Positions 28,201 through 33,211 of a stretch of 64,000 nt of DNA are shown one piece after another. The notes under the pieces were generated by a model. That model made no database searches. It was not told where the DNA came from and saw only the letters and a list, made by a program, of their open reading frames with translations. The translations under genes and the position numbers were made by a program. Location: assembly GCA_017431345.1 (NCBI GenBank), contig JAFRLH010000059.1, positions 1-64,000 of the forward strand. The letters run 5' to 3'. Source of the stretch: Lachnospiraceae bacterium (GTDB lineage Bacteria; Bacillota; Clostridia; Lachnospirales; Lachnospiraceae). Position 1 is the first letter of the stretch. Every line of letters starts with the position of its first letter.

Positions 28201-28989
28201 TTTTCCGGACAGTTCAATATCAAGGGTGCCTTCCGGAATATAAACGTTCCCACCCCCGTCGTAAAAGACAATGCTGATATAGAAAAGAGTCTGCTCCCGG
28301 AAAGTATTTCCTGCCGGGTCATCCGCAAATTCAATGATCTCCGCTTCCGCGGCAGCATCCGCCGGAAACAGGCCGCTCACCTTGACCGACAGCGGGATCT
28401 TCTTTCCGGTTTTTTCCTTCACCGGAACTTCTCTGTTATAGAGTGCCCACAGGAAACGGTCCGCATATGCAAAGACTGCGGTCTGTTTCTTCTTCTTGTA
28501 GAGCACTGTCCTGGAGAGATCTGCTTTTATGGTACGCAGCTCTACGGTGTTCTCCTGTACATCCTCCCCGTCTGATTCATCCCATTCTGTATCGGATTCG
28601 TCTTCGTCTGCATCGAAACTGTCTTCTGCAGGATCTGTTTCTGATCCGGCGCCCTCTTCGTCCGCCGGCGCGAATTCTGTTTCTTCTGCTGTGCTCCACG
28701 AATCGTTTTCTTCCGGAGCCTCCGTTTCGGGGACTGTTTCAGCCGGTGGTTCTTCCTCTGCCGCTTCGGTAACTTCCTCCTCCTGCTGCTCCTCCGGATC
28801 GGAATCGGCATCTTCGTCAGCATCCCCGGCTTCTTCTTCATTTTGTGCAGCAGCGTTCAGCGTTCCCGCCAGCTCTGCGGAGACACCATAAGAAGACGCG
28901 CTCTCCGCACGGGTATATGCGGGACCAGTCAGCGAGACCGCGAGAATAAATACCATAATGAAACTGAGCAGCCGTTTCCAGTGATCCAT
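13222..28989 (-). CDS. Giant secreted modular adhesin, 5255 aa
   Basis: An open frame of 15.8 kb. Residues 1-29 are a Sec signal peptide (LLSFIMVFILAVSLTGPAYT). The modules in order, with approximate residues, are: acidic Glu/Ser-rich linker 45-150 and 350-470; Listeria-Bacteroides (InlB B) repeats with FxGWY motifs 490-1410; FctA/SpaA-like beta domains 1640-2190; then four cassettes, each a cap domain followed by a right-handed beta-helix of GGAVY/GGGIY coils (2200-2860, 3150-4000, 4090-4470, 4645-4885). A FctA-like domain lies at 4507-4640 and two SpaA-like prealbumin domains at 4994-5100 and 5164-5250. The protein ends inside or just after the last SpaA fold, with no LPXTG and no membrane helix. 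No sortase gene is present. It leads the T4P locus, so it may be a pilus-associated adhesin. Function is inferred from the modules. Confidence 0.9.
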   Translation of the reverse strand: MDHWKRLLSFIMVFILAVSLTGPAYTRAESASSYGVSAELAGTLNAAAQNEEEAGDADEDADSDPEEQQEEEVTEAAEEEPPAETVPETEAPEENDSWSTAEETEFAPADEEGAGSETDPAEDSFDADEDESDTEWDESDGEDVQENTVELRTIKADLSRTVLYKKKKQTAVFAYADRFLWALYNREVPVKEKTGKKIPLSVKVSGLFPADAAAEAEIIEFADDPAGNTFREQTLFYISIVFYDGGGNVYIPEGTLDIELSGKTISRIVDDYIPVQVYSFKENEERAAQNNGQYAADAVVYRDDSADTDRLSYLYNTNDLVQFWENQNGLTATADNTIWFETEAEGTSLDLVVSAQLPSEEEEPTEEAAAEETAEEQAAAETETEPEMTEAGDAISAEEEPVTMEAGDAVSAEEEPVTMEAGDTVSAEEEMVTMEAGATGSSETETADGETADTADSETAAAETITEQPPEIAVKKNKKAYAVYPAEGSGNYRVTYRFFVWNKEVGYTEFAFKDSAGNTVYAQTVKDGSELIVPQPVSTDTRIFAGWYEGNPDGTGGYTLAEEPYDFDHITITEDGAVDLYAVYTEYAEVVFHDQYDSTSGVFPVAATRYGELTGEEDPKTALVKIDDVKTVYAGSGEGRMAFYAWSYAKVTVPGAETDDQGNELDPIVPDENGCITVSEKTDLYPLYKPVHRLSFYTGPAGSGASYIPSAEWFEGDGPESLAVPQWDGYTFQGWYTGMMSSSGSDVTVDYGSQITGADGVLVSNADDGGVYISERKLMLRADTTLYAKWGNHSVPYRIIIWKQKTSGTGAEKLYDFAEGIEKTAAPGTVVSVDEEYTARTYEGFVYAGCSESTSVDENGGTVLHVYYDRDDTAYNPSASFHVLRFADSADDSTDYGSFQVPYERSLTAGNEGGTYVPADPVSSVTSASGKKVYSFSGWYADPACSTRVFFTRESYDAFTGSAQKVLYDVMPDNDLTIYAGWSADWYLVQIDPNYGTFNGTGGTWFWETWDGETVQEYTQVSRDYVESSSGTYYYVKHDRAYYGYTGNEWDHSETDRETKYTSDPGEATEDSTFEYAPGVYTYAGWYEVLADGTEVPYDFSRKVDHDTYLKLRWKKAGTYYLAYDAGDGRLDDGTKEAVLPEGYADNSDVVLSRSAKADSYTFIGWKVRGEDGGRIFLPGKSMTLHADDAVRSGGKDIIWLDAVYVRLETASVIYDANGGTIGSGDVDFGFSIDVSGQETEASGVVDNGTAAVSGLPNNSRFRLSSGTGFAKEGAVLAGWSDQQNYDPKDPDAKLLTPGSVCIVDSKEPKTLYAVWRTTVTYHLTEEEANWGGTWDAPEYSYNEETNTYTGTAYIRAAITEPAYIPEYTGSGRKIFRYWTTDPDPTPASAEYDFSQPVSGALDLYACWSEPNTLKVHAVDASAETLAETNDWAVNDITVDTEETELTAVSHVTAPAVYEFAFAAVSDSLEGISESNAVTTVKYDSIRKRVCVKYAGETSYTALADGKEVYFVYFNKKTLPIGYKSIDEDDQLSDVSAAGTAPTATDTALGTYNMAEKLASPLDWVEGSSFTCYAYGIGGSVLNSVEGLHMLTSASSAGEASPQLQVRNTWRGFEYSEDGLEWTNCGYDPELYVIYYTQKPTVVTFNEETVGDASLMEKPFAFEYVVAETKETSVQKQRLTDGEWVNDGDPLVTTETPVEIIRYSVQLKDNEADSVVLFYGRTETIDAGENDATRTVTAEVTAQKVTITQTPDAAFSTEIDGVLQNAEPYQFTYTADGSGGVRETVFTNTHKAFRVEVHVAMAEHDGMTGGIVRRDSLRSSAETAYSFDLALGESAVFTEKLPEDAIFTGDTDTYSFGTVLYGSGAENNGDAVTVAGMDIASISYERTDSNLCKLVLKDADGNTAGELDGNTLYYLYYPMPLIRYVKADAAGNLTDITGSLPDPQTGEIGAAEAVTYNHASLTLNGKTVKQREPFALVGNDFTISQSGKNFRMPPILDDGIYERYLKYTRLGAGNLDADTLDALDGISDQLVMKLRVRENALQYSFDGESWRNLPVEDTPCIYAVYTERGYDLQISKTVDMSASGENAIFADSSYTVTISSGSITADSYEAEGAENASVEAVPAEGTNPGTITFTVEDGTRIRLKGMPRGNYTITESENENYDLTAKTGSITGSQTTPAEVIDNQQVSLALNAETRVELINSPKQLCKINDNGTDHIFYTLRSAVEYVEDNITSRTAEIEMLADYLMPAADTVEIPAGYDITLTTAENGFTGAGTLAVITRTEELADAPMFTNSGALTFKNMILDGASVKASVPVISSTGDLTIGAGTVIRNAVNTGNGGAVNASGGDLTISSGTIRDCQAASGGAVYYTGSGSITVTGNAVLQDNKALTDNGGAIYAAAGTISLSGTSRISGNSAEKGNGGAVYAENAVVNINQNAALENNKAKNGGAVYVQTGTVSISETNGVAPPQIRNNQASVGDGGAIYTGSGSVSVTGGTITSNTAAAGNGGAVYTGSASVSISGNSVISENAAKNGGAVYSASGTVDVTAGTMEENNAAEGAGGAVYAGSGNVRIAGGNLQRNTAGTNGGAVYAGSGNVTVTGGSITNNTAQNDGGAVCTVSGSITVSAPAGGTAPAIARNTATAGNGGAFCTGTGTVSITDAGVTDNRAGGSGGAVYADKGAVTLNNALLHQNTAGENGGALYARSGNVTVSGGSMNGNTANSDGGAVYVGSGTASLSDSSLANNSAESGRGGAVCMDSGNLTLNTVTATGNSAENGAAVFVNIGNATINNGSITGNTASAGGAVGVGSTEARLILNGNVRITGNTLDGAASNVYLDQDDDAVINIDTLGGSAAIGIHVPDAVVNTRSVPGARFAVYTSDTNANKITNDRFPALTVQSDTAAKKLYWSNAIKVEVRYLASYSGGFPPAVTGTSKYTNNSYYPEFHDDAISDLAAELNTKYSLGLTATAVYGGAFREGAAAFDDYVTTLTWNTAESKWQLTKRDGSVVDLEEKKIIIYYAEPAYISIENNTDMPLTISDMKVNNTSVINSATTAGYGMVFAKNGAIRDAMLPVSAADLQLAAGQSVNLLIPGGRNMNYTLDGSFDGTDSSVRVRRGAAGSLVEETASLTGGAFAQLTGRTLNASGTYKIIFGDDKYICKVVDADGEEHPYSKISDAITAIKNTTGANPPYTLKTAKTAVIEMLTDYLLPASDAVVIPQGYDITLTTAAKSGVTYAYTGEGDRAIISRDSENTNSMITSETGNVNSKFSLTNLIIDGKSVRGNSAGGAVRLSFFEVALDTVDFVNVYAQNGGALYIDDWNNSAQGKANSKLTAANCRFSNCNSTLASGNRIGGGAIHFFGNTLIMTDCVFENCNGGDQAGAVFHRVDSNVNSWTTISGCSFTNCSAKAAGGLELDSKTINVSDCTFEHCVATERNGGGFNVYALNSANPAANTNCSITLTKCTFNDCQAYKQNGGGFRSTAVNTTVNGCIFTNTSGAQGGGIALSNTNARKGEIYGCSFDRCTATNQGGGIYAAALELIIGDYTDAESGETAHTEVKNCTSSNDGGGVFQTRNANGSSLSITNAVITGNQTKNNSKNGGGVYTNARTVNVDGTKITDNTCTSQGGGIYAYSYDSLTITDSDISRNNASGNGGGVWFDIDSDTNRAKLVLTVKGSTIDGNTSNGNGGGIYSMAKTVTISASDTKTDEDGNKVRSSVSDNTAKTNGGGIFHKVNIAGSKLTVSDTDIDGNTANSTGTNTVQGGGGIFAGVRELEITNSSISGNTARSHGGGITFEIADDTTRDVMKLTAENCTLDGNTSGGNGGGIYTLAKTVVFRASEDGTAEVSNCTAALSGGGIYQNRNAAGSALTVANAVISGNTSNDTNTGAERGGGGVFANVQTVTVTGSEIRGNNAKGKGGGITAPVNGTAYSLIVDSSKIIDNTSGNQGGGIYTRSQLTLRNGTEITGNRLLTNTAADCAGVYLPNERTLFVGPSDANADTRDTIYVRENHTSAGVASNLRLWDGGTGANQQNNAASTHVYCHLDGEIHVVNANKVGTVFGDAQYANPDGFSDDSAVFKADASTLHGIIDRTDPAGKKIIWAGPPIAKITDGEGNLLYMKANGTAPAIFDRLGTGNDGNNNYSSYSTVAAFNMLCTESPALYTKDGELYTGSTYCIKMLDDYETGADMNVKEVPGRNVIFTTAGKDDKDGYPYVGPGTRATVTRTSQVAPGRSLMNVFGNLTLENIVIDGGSENGITPNGSSRCLYINQASYAYTVILGENCTLQNADTTANGGGVMVNAGNLVIRGGVIRNCKAANGGAVYENTGSVQIEAGNIYQCIATANGAGVYQNNGRFTMSGGTIRGGEAGGSGGGVYIANGKTFTMSGGSITGNNAAQTGGGIAIGGADTRLYFSGKVNIAGNTCDVSSAPGNACNVELNQNTKAVINTNNGGLFAGAYIGVYVSDANNAYTNHGTERKDFGTFVTGDNTTNFYSFVNDRNGLKGGIIENPDPNTIYWIQIFSLQVSKEVVDGASNRADPDEEFSFTVNIRGRATVSGQLHAYQIDSTTGDYGEMVFTSNNIDTATATFTLKAGKTITGVNLSEGLTYEVIENLTGEQAKKYAAMPAEVITSRIGENKGRTDIDPYTSSVTFTNIRPVCKITDHEGNLLYRKITAGGKDYHVPAVYTELTGEEGAFKALEGTFYHGEEITSVSYAVSNGVQIQMLIPSYSLTEAAVLPAAVKGAVTLTTASVSADKFPYQGTGTTATIRRDFAGGSMFTAAGDLTLEKIILDGVKGSYTTDADGGIVTVPDHGKLTIQTGAVLQNAKTEGRGGAVYAAAGGTVVMTGGTINRNESDGNGAGIFLTSGAVLELSGSPSFGGKGTDVGGNITALNGNFRDQTYIGKKNGGKTYEKPRQDIYIEETGTAPASIVLTGDLTAEAGSVWVFAEHLNHYAMMKPFARITADELNGAAYAAFRNAQPDDVTNCGGDSYLSGSTGEKPAYVYWSGGFDISFRKTDGFGNPMAGAVFTLYTDALCNTAYMQGGNPASAESADGTDQFKDKTGETLEKGQVLFESIPAGVYYMKEKAPEGYLNALTMTADGKPVPNVYIVLVGDGAMQDAGSGVLENITEEIMTARTGTGDDKKDSAIFLLDTKTGKALEVPDISSYGILNISKIRRKAILRKTSSTFVTLPGAVFDILRYDRSVLAKDQTAGTAGAFWIGELPFGTYYIHETGVPAGYDDSKKWFELTVDENGAKLSEDSPKAGID
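16990..19170 (-). repeat. Beta-helix repeat array 2 of the giant adhesin
   Basis: More than 20 coils marked by GGGIY/GGGVF-type motifs, with asparagine-rich turns (GNT, DNT). Coil lengths recur in a four-coil order: a short FQTRN/IYQNRN coil, a VYTNA/VFANV coil, an FDI/FEI long-loop coil and a YSMAK/YTLAK coil. This suggests growth by duplication of four-coil blocks. The DNA is still in frame throughout. Confidence 0.75.
20430..22070 (-). repeat. Beta-helix repeat array 1 of the giant adhesin
   Basis: About 18 coils of 24-35 residues, each with a GGAVY-type motif (variants GGAIY, GGAVC, GGAFC, GGALY, GAAVF) and an NTA/NKA turn. The pattern resembles the GGAI/FxxN repeats of chlamydial polymorphic membrane proteins, which fold as right-handed beta-helices. 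Confidence 0.8.
27683..27817 (-). repeat. 45 bp tandem repeat in the giant adhesin
   Basis: Three near-identical 45 bp units, the fourth degraded, encode EPVTMEAGDAVSAEE-type 15-residue units in the acidic linker. Units start at 27,683, 27,728 and 27,773. Such an in-frame repeat can change length by slippage, altering linker length without a frameshift. Confidence 0.85.
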
Positions 28990-29114
28990 ATATCCTGCCC
29001 TTTTCAGACCGGGAAAACCAGCCGGGATTTGTGATTAAAATAACTACCGTCTGTCTGCCTGAATTTTTCAGATGCACAAACAGACAGGCTCAAGCCCATC
29101 TTATGGGAAGTATA
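28990..29114 (-). promoter_or_regulatory. Promoter and leader of the giant adhesin / T4P locus
   Basis: An extended -10 (TGG then TATACT, at 29,109-29,114 on the minus strand) gives a leader of about 110 nt. The leader begins with a CCCAT/ATGGG hairpin and contains an outer CTGTCTG/CAGACAG stem around a CTGA/TCAG stem. The ribosome site (GCAGGA, 5 nt before ATG) is weak. The -35 is poor, so an activator or the extended -10 probably matters. No known riboswitch motif is seen. Confidence 0.55.
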
Positions 29115-29209
29115 CCACAATTATCTGAAAAATAAAAGTTATTTTCGACTATATATCACAACTTATCTGTCCTGTTTTCAGGGACAGATCGGAATCAGCG
29201 CCCCCGGAA

Positions 29210-29248
29210 GAAAAAAAAAGCAGATGACTTTTTGAAAAAGCCATCTGC
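29210..29248 (-). terminator. Intrinsic terminator of pheST
   Basis: A stem of GCAGATGgCTTTTT with AAAAAGtCATCTGC (29,220-29,248), followed on the minus strand by nine T (29,210-29,219). It lies 13 nt after pheT and separates it from the pilus locus. Confidence 0.85.
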
Positions 29249-29261
29249 CCATTGTTCGTTT

Positions 29262-31697
29262 TTACTGTCTCAGTTCAATATCCATCTTCTTCAGCGCGTT
29301 CAGGATCCTCTGCATTACCTCATTGATCTCATTTTCGGTAAGCGTATGATCTTTTGCCCTGAGCGTCAGGCTGTAAGCCATGGATTTAAATCCGGTCATG
29401 ATCTGGGCGCCTTCGTAAATATCGAAGAGAGAAACCTCTTCCAGCAGTGCGCCGCCCTTCTTCCCGATCACTTCCTCGATCTCACCGGCGGAGATCTGCT
29501 TGCTGACCAGCATAGAGATATCTCTTGTAACAGCCGGGAACTTCGCAATGCCGGTGTACTTTCTGTCGAATGTCGCAAGATCAACGACAGACGGAATGTC
29601 GATCACGGCGATCACGGTCTTCTCACCGATGCCGTAATTATCCATTACCTGGGGATGGAGTTCGCCCATGTATCCGATCTTTCTGCCGGCGTAGCAGATA
29701 TCCGCTTTTCTGCCGGGATGCAGATACGGTCTGTCAGTCTGCGGATCGTATTTGATCTTATCGCGCAGTCCGATGCGGTAGAAATACTCTTCTACAAAGC
29801 CCTTCATGGTGAAGAAATCGCCGTCTCCGTAGAAGCCCAGCACGAGCTGTGTTCTCTCATCCGGCAGCTCCGTGATCGGAAGCGCCTTCGGCAGATAGAT
29901 ATTCGCGATCTCATAAAGCGCGACATTTCTGTTCCTTCTGTTGTAGTTCGTTGCAAGCGATGTCAGCAGACCGTTCAGCGGCAGCGTTCTCATTATGCTG
30001 AAATCTTCACCGAGCGGATTGGCGATTGTGATCACCTTTCTCTCCGGCGCATCAGCAGGCAGAAGGAGCTTGTCGAATACCTTCGGGCTTTCGAAAGAAT
30101 ACGTCATCGCCTGGGAGAATCCGAAGAATTCCGCGGTATCTCTCGCAGCGTTTTCCACCCTGTGCTTGAAGGAGATCTTTCCTGTCGTGGCTTCTCCTCT
30201 GGGCAGTGTGACCGGGATCTTGTCGTAGCCGAAGAACCTCGCGACTTCTTCCGCGATATCGGCCTCCTGTTCCAGATCCTGACGGAAGCTGGGCGTCACC
30301 ACTTCCCTGTTCACGGCGTCGAATTCGAGTTCGAGCTTTTCAAACGTCCTGATCATATCCTCTTCCGGGATATCCGTTCCAAGGAAATTGTTGATCCATT
30401 CAGGTCTGAAAGGAATACGGTGTCCTTCCATGCGGCGGGGATATACATCCACCATACCGCCTACCACTTCGCCGCAGCCAAGCTCTTCGATCAGCTCGCA
30501 GGCGCGGTTGATGGCCGCCTCAGCGTTGTTCGGGTCAAGTCCCTTTTCGAACTTTCCGGATGCATCGGTACGCAGACCGAGTCTCTTTGCGGACAGACGG
30601 ATATTGGTGCCGTCGAAGCAGGCAGCCTCGAACAGGACTGTCTTTACATCGTCCGTGATCTTGGAATTCTCACCGCCCATGATGCCGGCAATGCCGACAG
30701 CCTTCTCGGCGTCATTGATCATCAGGACATCATGGTCGAGCTGTCTTTCCTGTCCGTCCAGCGTTACGAACGTATCACCGTCCGCCGCTCTCTTTACGAT
30801 GATCTCAGGACCGGCGATCGTGGAAAGATCGAACGCGTGCATGGGCTGTCCGTACTCTTCCATCACATAGTTCGTGATATCGACCAGGTTATTGATTGGA
30901 CGGATGCCCGCTGCAGCCAGCCGTCTCTGCATCCACTGCGGCGACGGTGCGATATTGATATTCTTTACAACTCTGGCGCAGTATCTTGCGCACAGATCCG
31001 TATCTTCGATCTTTACGGAAATATAATCGGAAGCCTTCTCCTCATTGCCGGACTTTTCTTCCTTCGGAGCGACAAAAGGCAGGTCAAATGTTGCTGCAGC
31101 TTCTCTTGCGATGCCGAGCACGCTGTAGCAGTCCACTCTGTTGGAGGTGATCTCGTATTCAAATACGACATCGTCCAGACCGAGCGCATGAACGGCGTCA
31201 TCACCGGGTTTCAGATCGTCTCTGTCAACGAAGAAATAGATCCCGTTCTCCGGCGCTTCCGGATACATATCGCGGGAGGAACCGAGCTCCTCGATGGAGC
31301 ACATCATGCCCTTTGACTCCACGCCGCGAAGCTTTCCGGCTTTGATCCGGATCCCGTCTTCGGGCATCGGGCCGCCGTCATGGCCGCCGGCAACTTTTCC
31401 GCCGTCCAGAACAACGGGAACAAGCAGGCCGACAGAATCAGCGGTCACATTCGGCGCGCCGGTCACGATCTGCACGGTCTCTTCGCCGACATTCACCTGG
31501 CACACGACCAGCTTGTCGGCATCCGGATGTCTCTCCACCGATTCGATGCGTCCGACTTTTATATTCTCAAGATTTTTATCCAGTGCGGTATAAAATTCAA
31601 CCTTCGTTCCGGAGAGCGTCATCGCGTCCGTGTATTCCTGCGGCGTCGCGTTAAGTCCCGGCACATAGGCCTTCAACCATGAATATGCTGTATTCAT
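29262..31697 (-). CDS. pheT: Phenylalanyl-tRNA synthetase beta subunit
   Basis: A protein of 811 residues, the usual length of the long bacterial beta chain. It has the N-terminal tRNA-binding (EMAP-like) domain (VGRIESVERHPDADKLVVCQV, about 45-65), B3/B4 and B5 domains, a catalytic-like core (TRDISMLV region) and the C-terminal ferredoxin-fold anticodon-binding domain. With PheS it forms an alpha2-beta2 enzyme that charges tRNA-Phe; beta binds tRNA and edits Tyr-tRNA-Phe. Start ATG at 31,697 has GAGGAGG upstream. It follows pheS by 14 nt. Confidence 0.97.
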   Translation of the reverse strand: MNTAYSWLKAYVPGLNATPQEYTDAMTLSGTKVEFYTALDKNLENIKVGRIESVERHPDADKLVVCQVNVGEETVQIVTGAPNVTADSVGLLVPVVLDGGKVAGGHDGGPMPEDGIRIKAGKLRGVESKGMMCSIEELGSSRDMYPEAPENGIYFFVDRDDLKPGDDAVHALGLDDVVFEYEITSNRVDCYSVLGIAREAAATFDLPFVAPKEEKSGNEEKASDYISVKIEDTDLCARYCARVVKNINIAPSPQWMQRRLAAAGIRPINNLVDITNYVMEEYGQPMHAFDLSTIAGPEIIVKRAADGDTFVTLDGQERQLDHDVLMINDAEKAVGIAGIMGGENSKITDDVKTVLFEAACFDGTNIRLSAKRLGLRTDASGKFEKGLDPNNAEAAINRACELIEELGCGEVVGGMVDVYPRRMEGHRIPFRPEWINNFLGTDIPEEDMIRTFEKLELEFDAVNREVVTPSFRQDLEQEADIAEEVARFFGYDKIPVTLPRGEATTGKISFKHRVENAARDTAEFFGFSQAMTYSFESPKVFDKLLLPADAPERKVITIANPLGEDFSIMRTLPLNGLLTSLATNYNRRNRNVALYEIANIYLPKALPITELPDERTQLVLGFYGDGDFFTMKGFVEEYFYRIGLRDKIKYDPQTDRPYLHPGRKADICYAGRKIGYMGELHPQVMDNYGIGEKTVIAVIDIPSVVDLATFDRKYTGIAKFPAVTRDISMLVSKQISAGEIEEVIGKKGGALLEEVSLFDIYEGAQIMTGFKSMAYSLTLRAKDHTLTENEINEVMQRILNALKKMDIELRQ

Positions 31698-31711
31698 ATA
31701 CTAAAACCTCC

Positions 31712-32731
31712 TCAGAACTGGTTCAGGAAACGGACATCGTTTTCATAAAGAAGACGCATGTCGTCGATCTCATACTTAAGAAGCGCGATCCTCTCAAGGC
31801 CGATGCCGAATGCAAATCCGGAATATACCTCGGGATCGATGCCGCTCATCTTAAGCACCTTCGGGTGAACCATGCCGCAGCCGAGGATCTCGATCCAGCC
31901 CTCGCCCTTGCACATACGGCATCCCTTGCCGCCGCACTTAAAGCACGTGATATCCATTTCCGCTGAAGGCTCGGTGAACGGGAAATGATGCGGACGGAAC
32001 TTGACTTTCGTCTCCGGTCCGAACATCTCTTTTGCGAACTCGGCAAGCGTTCCTTTCAGGTCTGCCAGTGTGATATTCTTATCGATGACCAGTCCCTCGA
32101 TCTGATGGAAGGAAGGGGAATGGGTGGCATCCACTTCATCCGCGCGGAATACTCTTCCGGGGGCAATGATACGGATCGGAGGCTTCTGCTTCTCCATGAC
32201 ACGCACCTGGACAGGAGATGTCTGGGTGCGGAGCAGGATGTCCTTCGTAATATAGAAGGTATCCTGTTCGTCCTTTGCCGGATGGTTCGCAGGAATGTTC
32301 AGCGCTTCAAAGTTATAATAATCCAGCTCGACTTCCGGGCCTTCCACGACTTCATAGCCCATTCCCACGAAGACTCTCTCGACTTCTTCCTGCGCGATGG
32401 TATTGGGATGACGGTGTCCTACCCGCATTTTCTTTGCCGGCAGCGTGACATCGATCGTCTCGGCAGCAAGCTGGGCTTCTCTCTGCTTTGCCGCGATCTG
32501 CTGTCTGATATCCTCAAGACGCTCTTCGATGACGGCTCTTGTATCATTCACCATCTGACCGACCTTCGGCCTGTCTTCTTTCGCAACGTCCTTCATGCTC
32601 TTGAGCACCTGGGTAAGCTCACCCTTCTTCCCGAGATACGCTACACGGATCTCATTCAGACGATCCAGGTTCTCGGCGCTTTCCATGCGCTCCATGGCTT
32701 CTTTCCTGATCTTCTCAAGTATATCCTTCAT
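31712..32731 (-). CDS. pheS: Phenylalanyl-tRNA synthetase alpha subunit
   Basis: A protein of 339 residues with an N-terminal coiled coil (about 1-85) that binds tRNA, and the class II catalytic core. Motif 2 is near [16 protein letters not shown] and motif 3 is [16 protein letters not shown] (about 306-321). It activates phenylalanine with ATP. Start ATG at 32,731 follows AGAGGG. It has its own promoter and heads the pheST operon. Confidence 0.97.
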   Translation of the reverse strand: MKDILEKIRKEAMERMESAENLDRLNEIRVAYLGKKGELTQVLKSMKDVAKEDRPKVGQMVNDTRAVIEERLEDIRQQIAAKQREAQLAAETIDVTLPAKKMRVGHRHPNTIAQEEVERVFVGMGYEVVEGPEVELDYYNFEALNIPANHPAKDEQDTFYITKDILLRTQTSPVQVRVMEKQKPPIRIIAPGRVFRADEVDATHSPSFHQIEGLVIDKNITLADLKGTLAEFAKEMFGPETKVKFRPHHFPFTEPSAEMDITCFKCGGKGCRMCKGEGWIEILGCGMVHPKVLKMSGIDPEVYSGFAFGIGLERIALLKYEIDDMRLLYENDVRFLNQF

Positions 32732-32780
32732 AGATCCCTCTTTCCGCAGGTCCGCTTTCTCCGGACCGCTCTAAATCACG

Positions 32781-32809
32781 ATTGTAATTTTTTTGGCCCG
32801 ACTAGTCAA
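32781..32809 (-). promoter_or_regulatory. pheST promoter
   Basis: TTGACT (32,804-32,809), 17 bp spacer, TACAAT (32,781-32,786) on the minus strand, a near-consensus sigma-70/sigma-A promoter. The -35 overlaps the stop of the upstream regulator. The leader is only about 40 nt with one GGTCCG/CGGACC hairpin, so there is no room for a T-box, though many Firmicute pheST operons have one. Confidence 0.8.
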
Positions 32810-33134
32810 GTGCCCTGAGCAATATTCGGCTGATTCTTGCCTTGGTTCTTTCGTCAAGACCGTCATAATACGCTGCGATCTCCTCTGTTTCCAGCCTTAC
32901 CTCGTCTTCCGTATCCTTTATATCTGCTTCCAGCACTTCCGGTCCGACCCGGTAGATCCTGCACAGATCATCGATCCTTGACCGGTCCAGGCGCAGCTCC
33001 TTTCTGCTTTCATATCTGCACAGCGTGCTTTTGCTGACGCCCAGAAGGGCGGCGGCCTGCTGCAGGGATATTCCCATCTGCGTCCGCAGCGCATACAGCC
33101 TGGTGCCGTCAACGGTTCTTTTTTCTTCCCTCAT
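32802..33134 (-). CDS. XRE-family transcriptional regulator
   Basis: A protein of about 110 residues with an N-terminal helix-turn-helix: LRTQMGISLQQAAALLGVSKSTLCRYESR (residues 17-45), a typical Cro/C1 DNA-binding unit. A helical C-terminal part follows (EEIAAYYDGLDERTKARI). ATG at 33,134 is chosen because GGTGGG lies just upstream. A start at 33,152 would be almost leaderless given the -10 at 33,163. It may act on its own promoter or on pheS, whose promoter lies at its 3' end. The target is unknown. Confidence 0.85.
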   Translation of the reverse strand: MREEKRTVDGTRLYALRTQMGISLQQAAALLGVSKSTLCRYESRKELRLDRSRIDDLCRIYRVGPEVLEADIKDTEDEVRLETEEIAAYYDGLDERTKARISRILLRALD

Positions 33135-33162
33135 TTTCCCACCGTCCGTCATTTCTTACGGC

Positions 33163-33191
33163 ATTATAACAGAACGTTTTTTCCGTGAAAA
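33163..33191 (-). promoter_or_regulatory. Promoter of the XRE regulator
   Basis: TTTTCA (33,186-33,191), 17 bp spacer, perfect TATAAT (33,163-33,168) on the minus strand. It lies 20 bp 3' of the stop of the A24 peptidase-like gene. Confidence 0.65.
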
Positions 33192-33211
33192 GTACCGAAA
33201 ATGCAATTGTA

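Noticed and set aside
28990-29114. c-di-GMP (GEMM) riboswitch upstream of the adhesin
   Set aside because: The conserved GEMM core and tetraloop receptor motifs are not present.
29232-31316. Plus-strand ORF of 694 codons opposite pheT
   Set aside because: pheT is a clear full-length gene on the other strand; the ORF has no domain.
32732-32801. T-box leader of pheST
   Set aside because: Leader is too short and lacks the T-box sequence and a Phe specifier loop.
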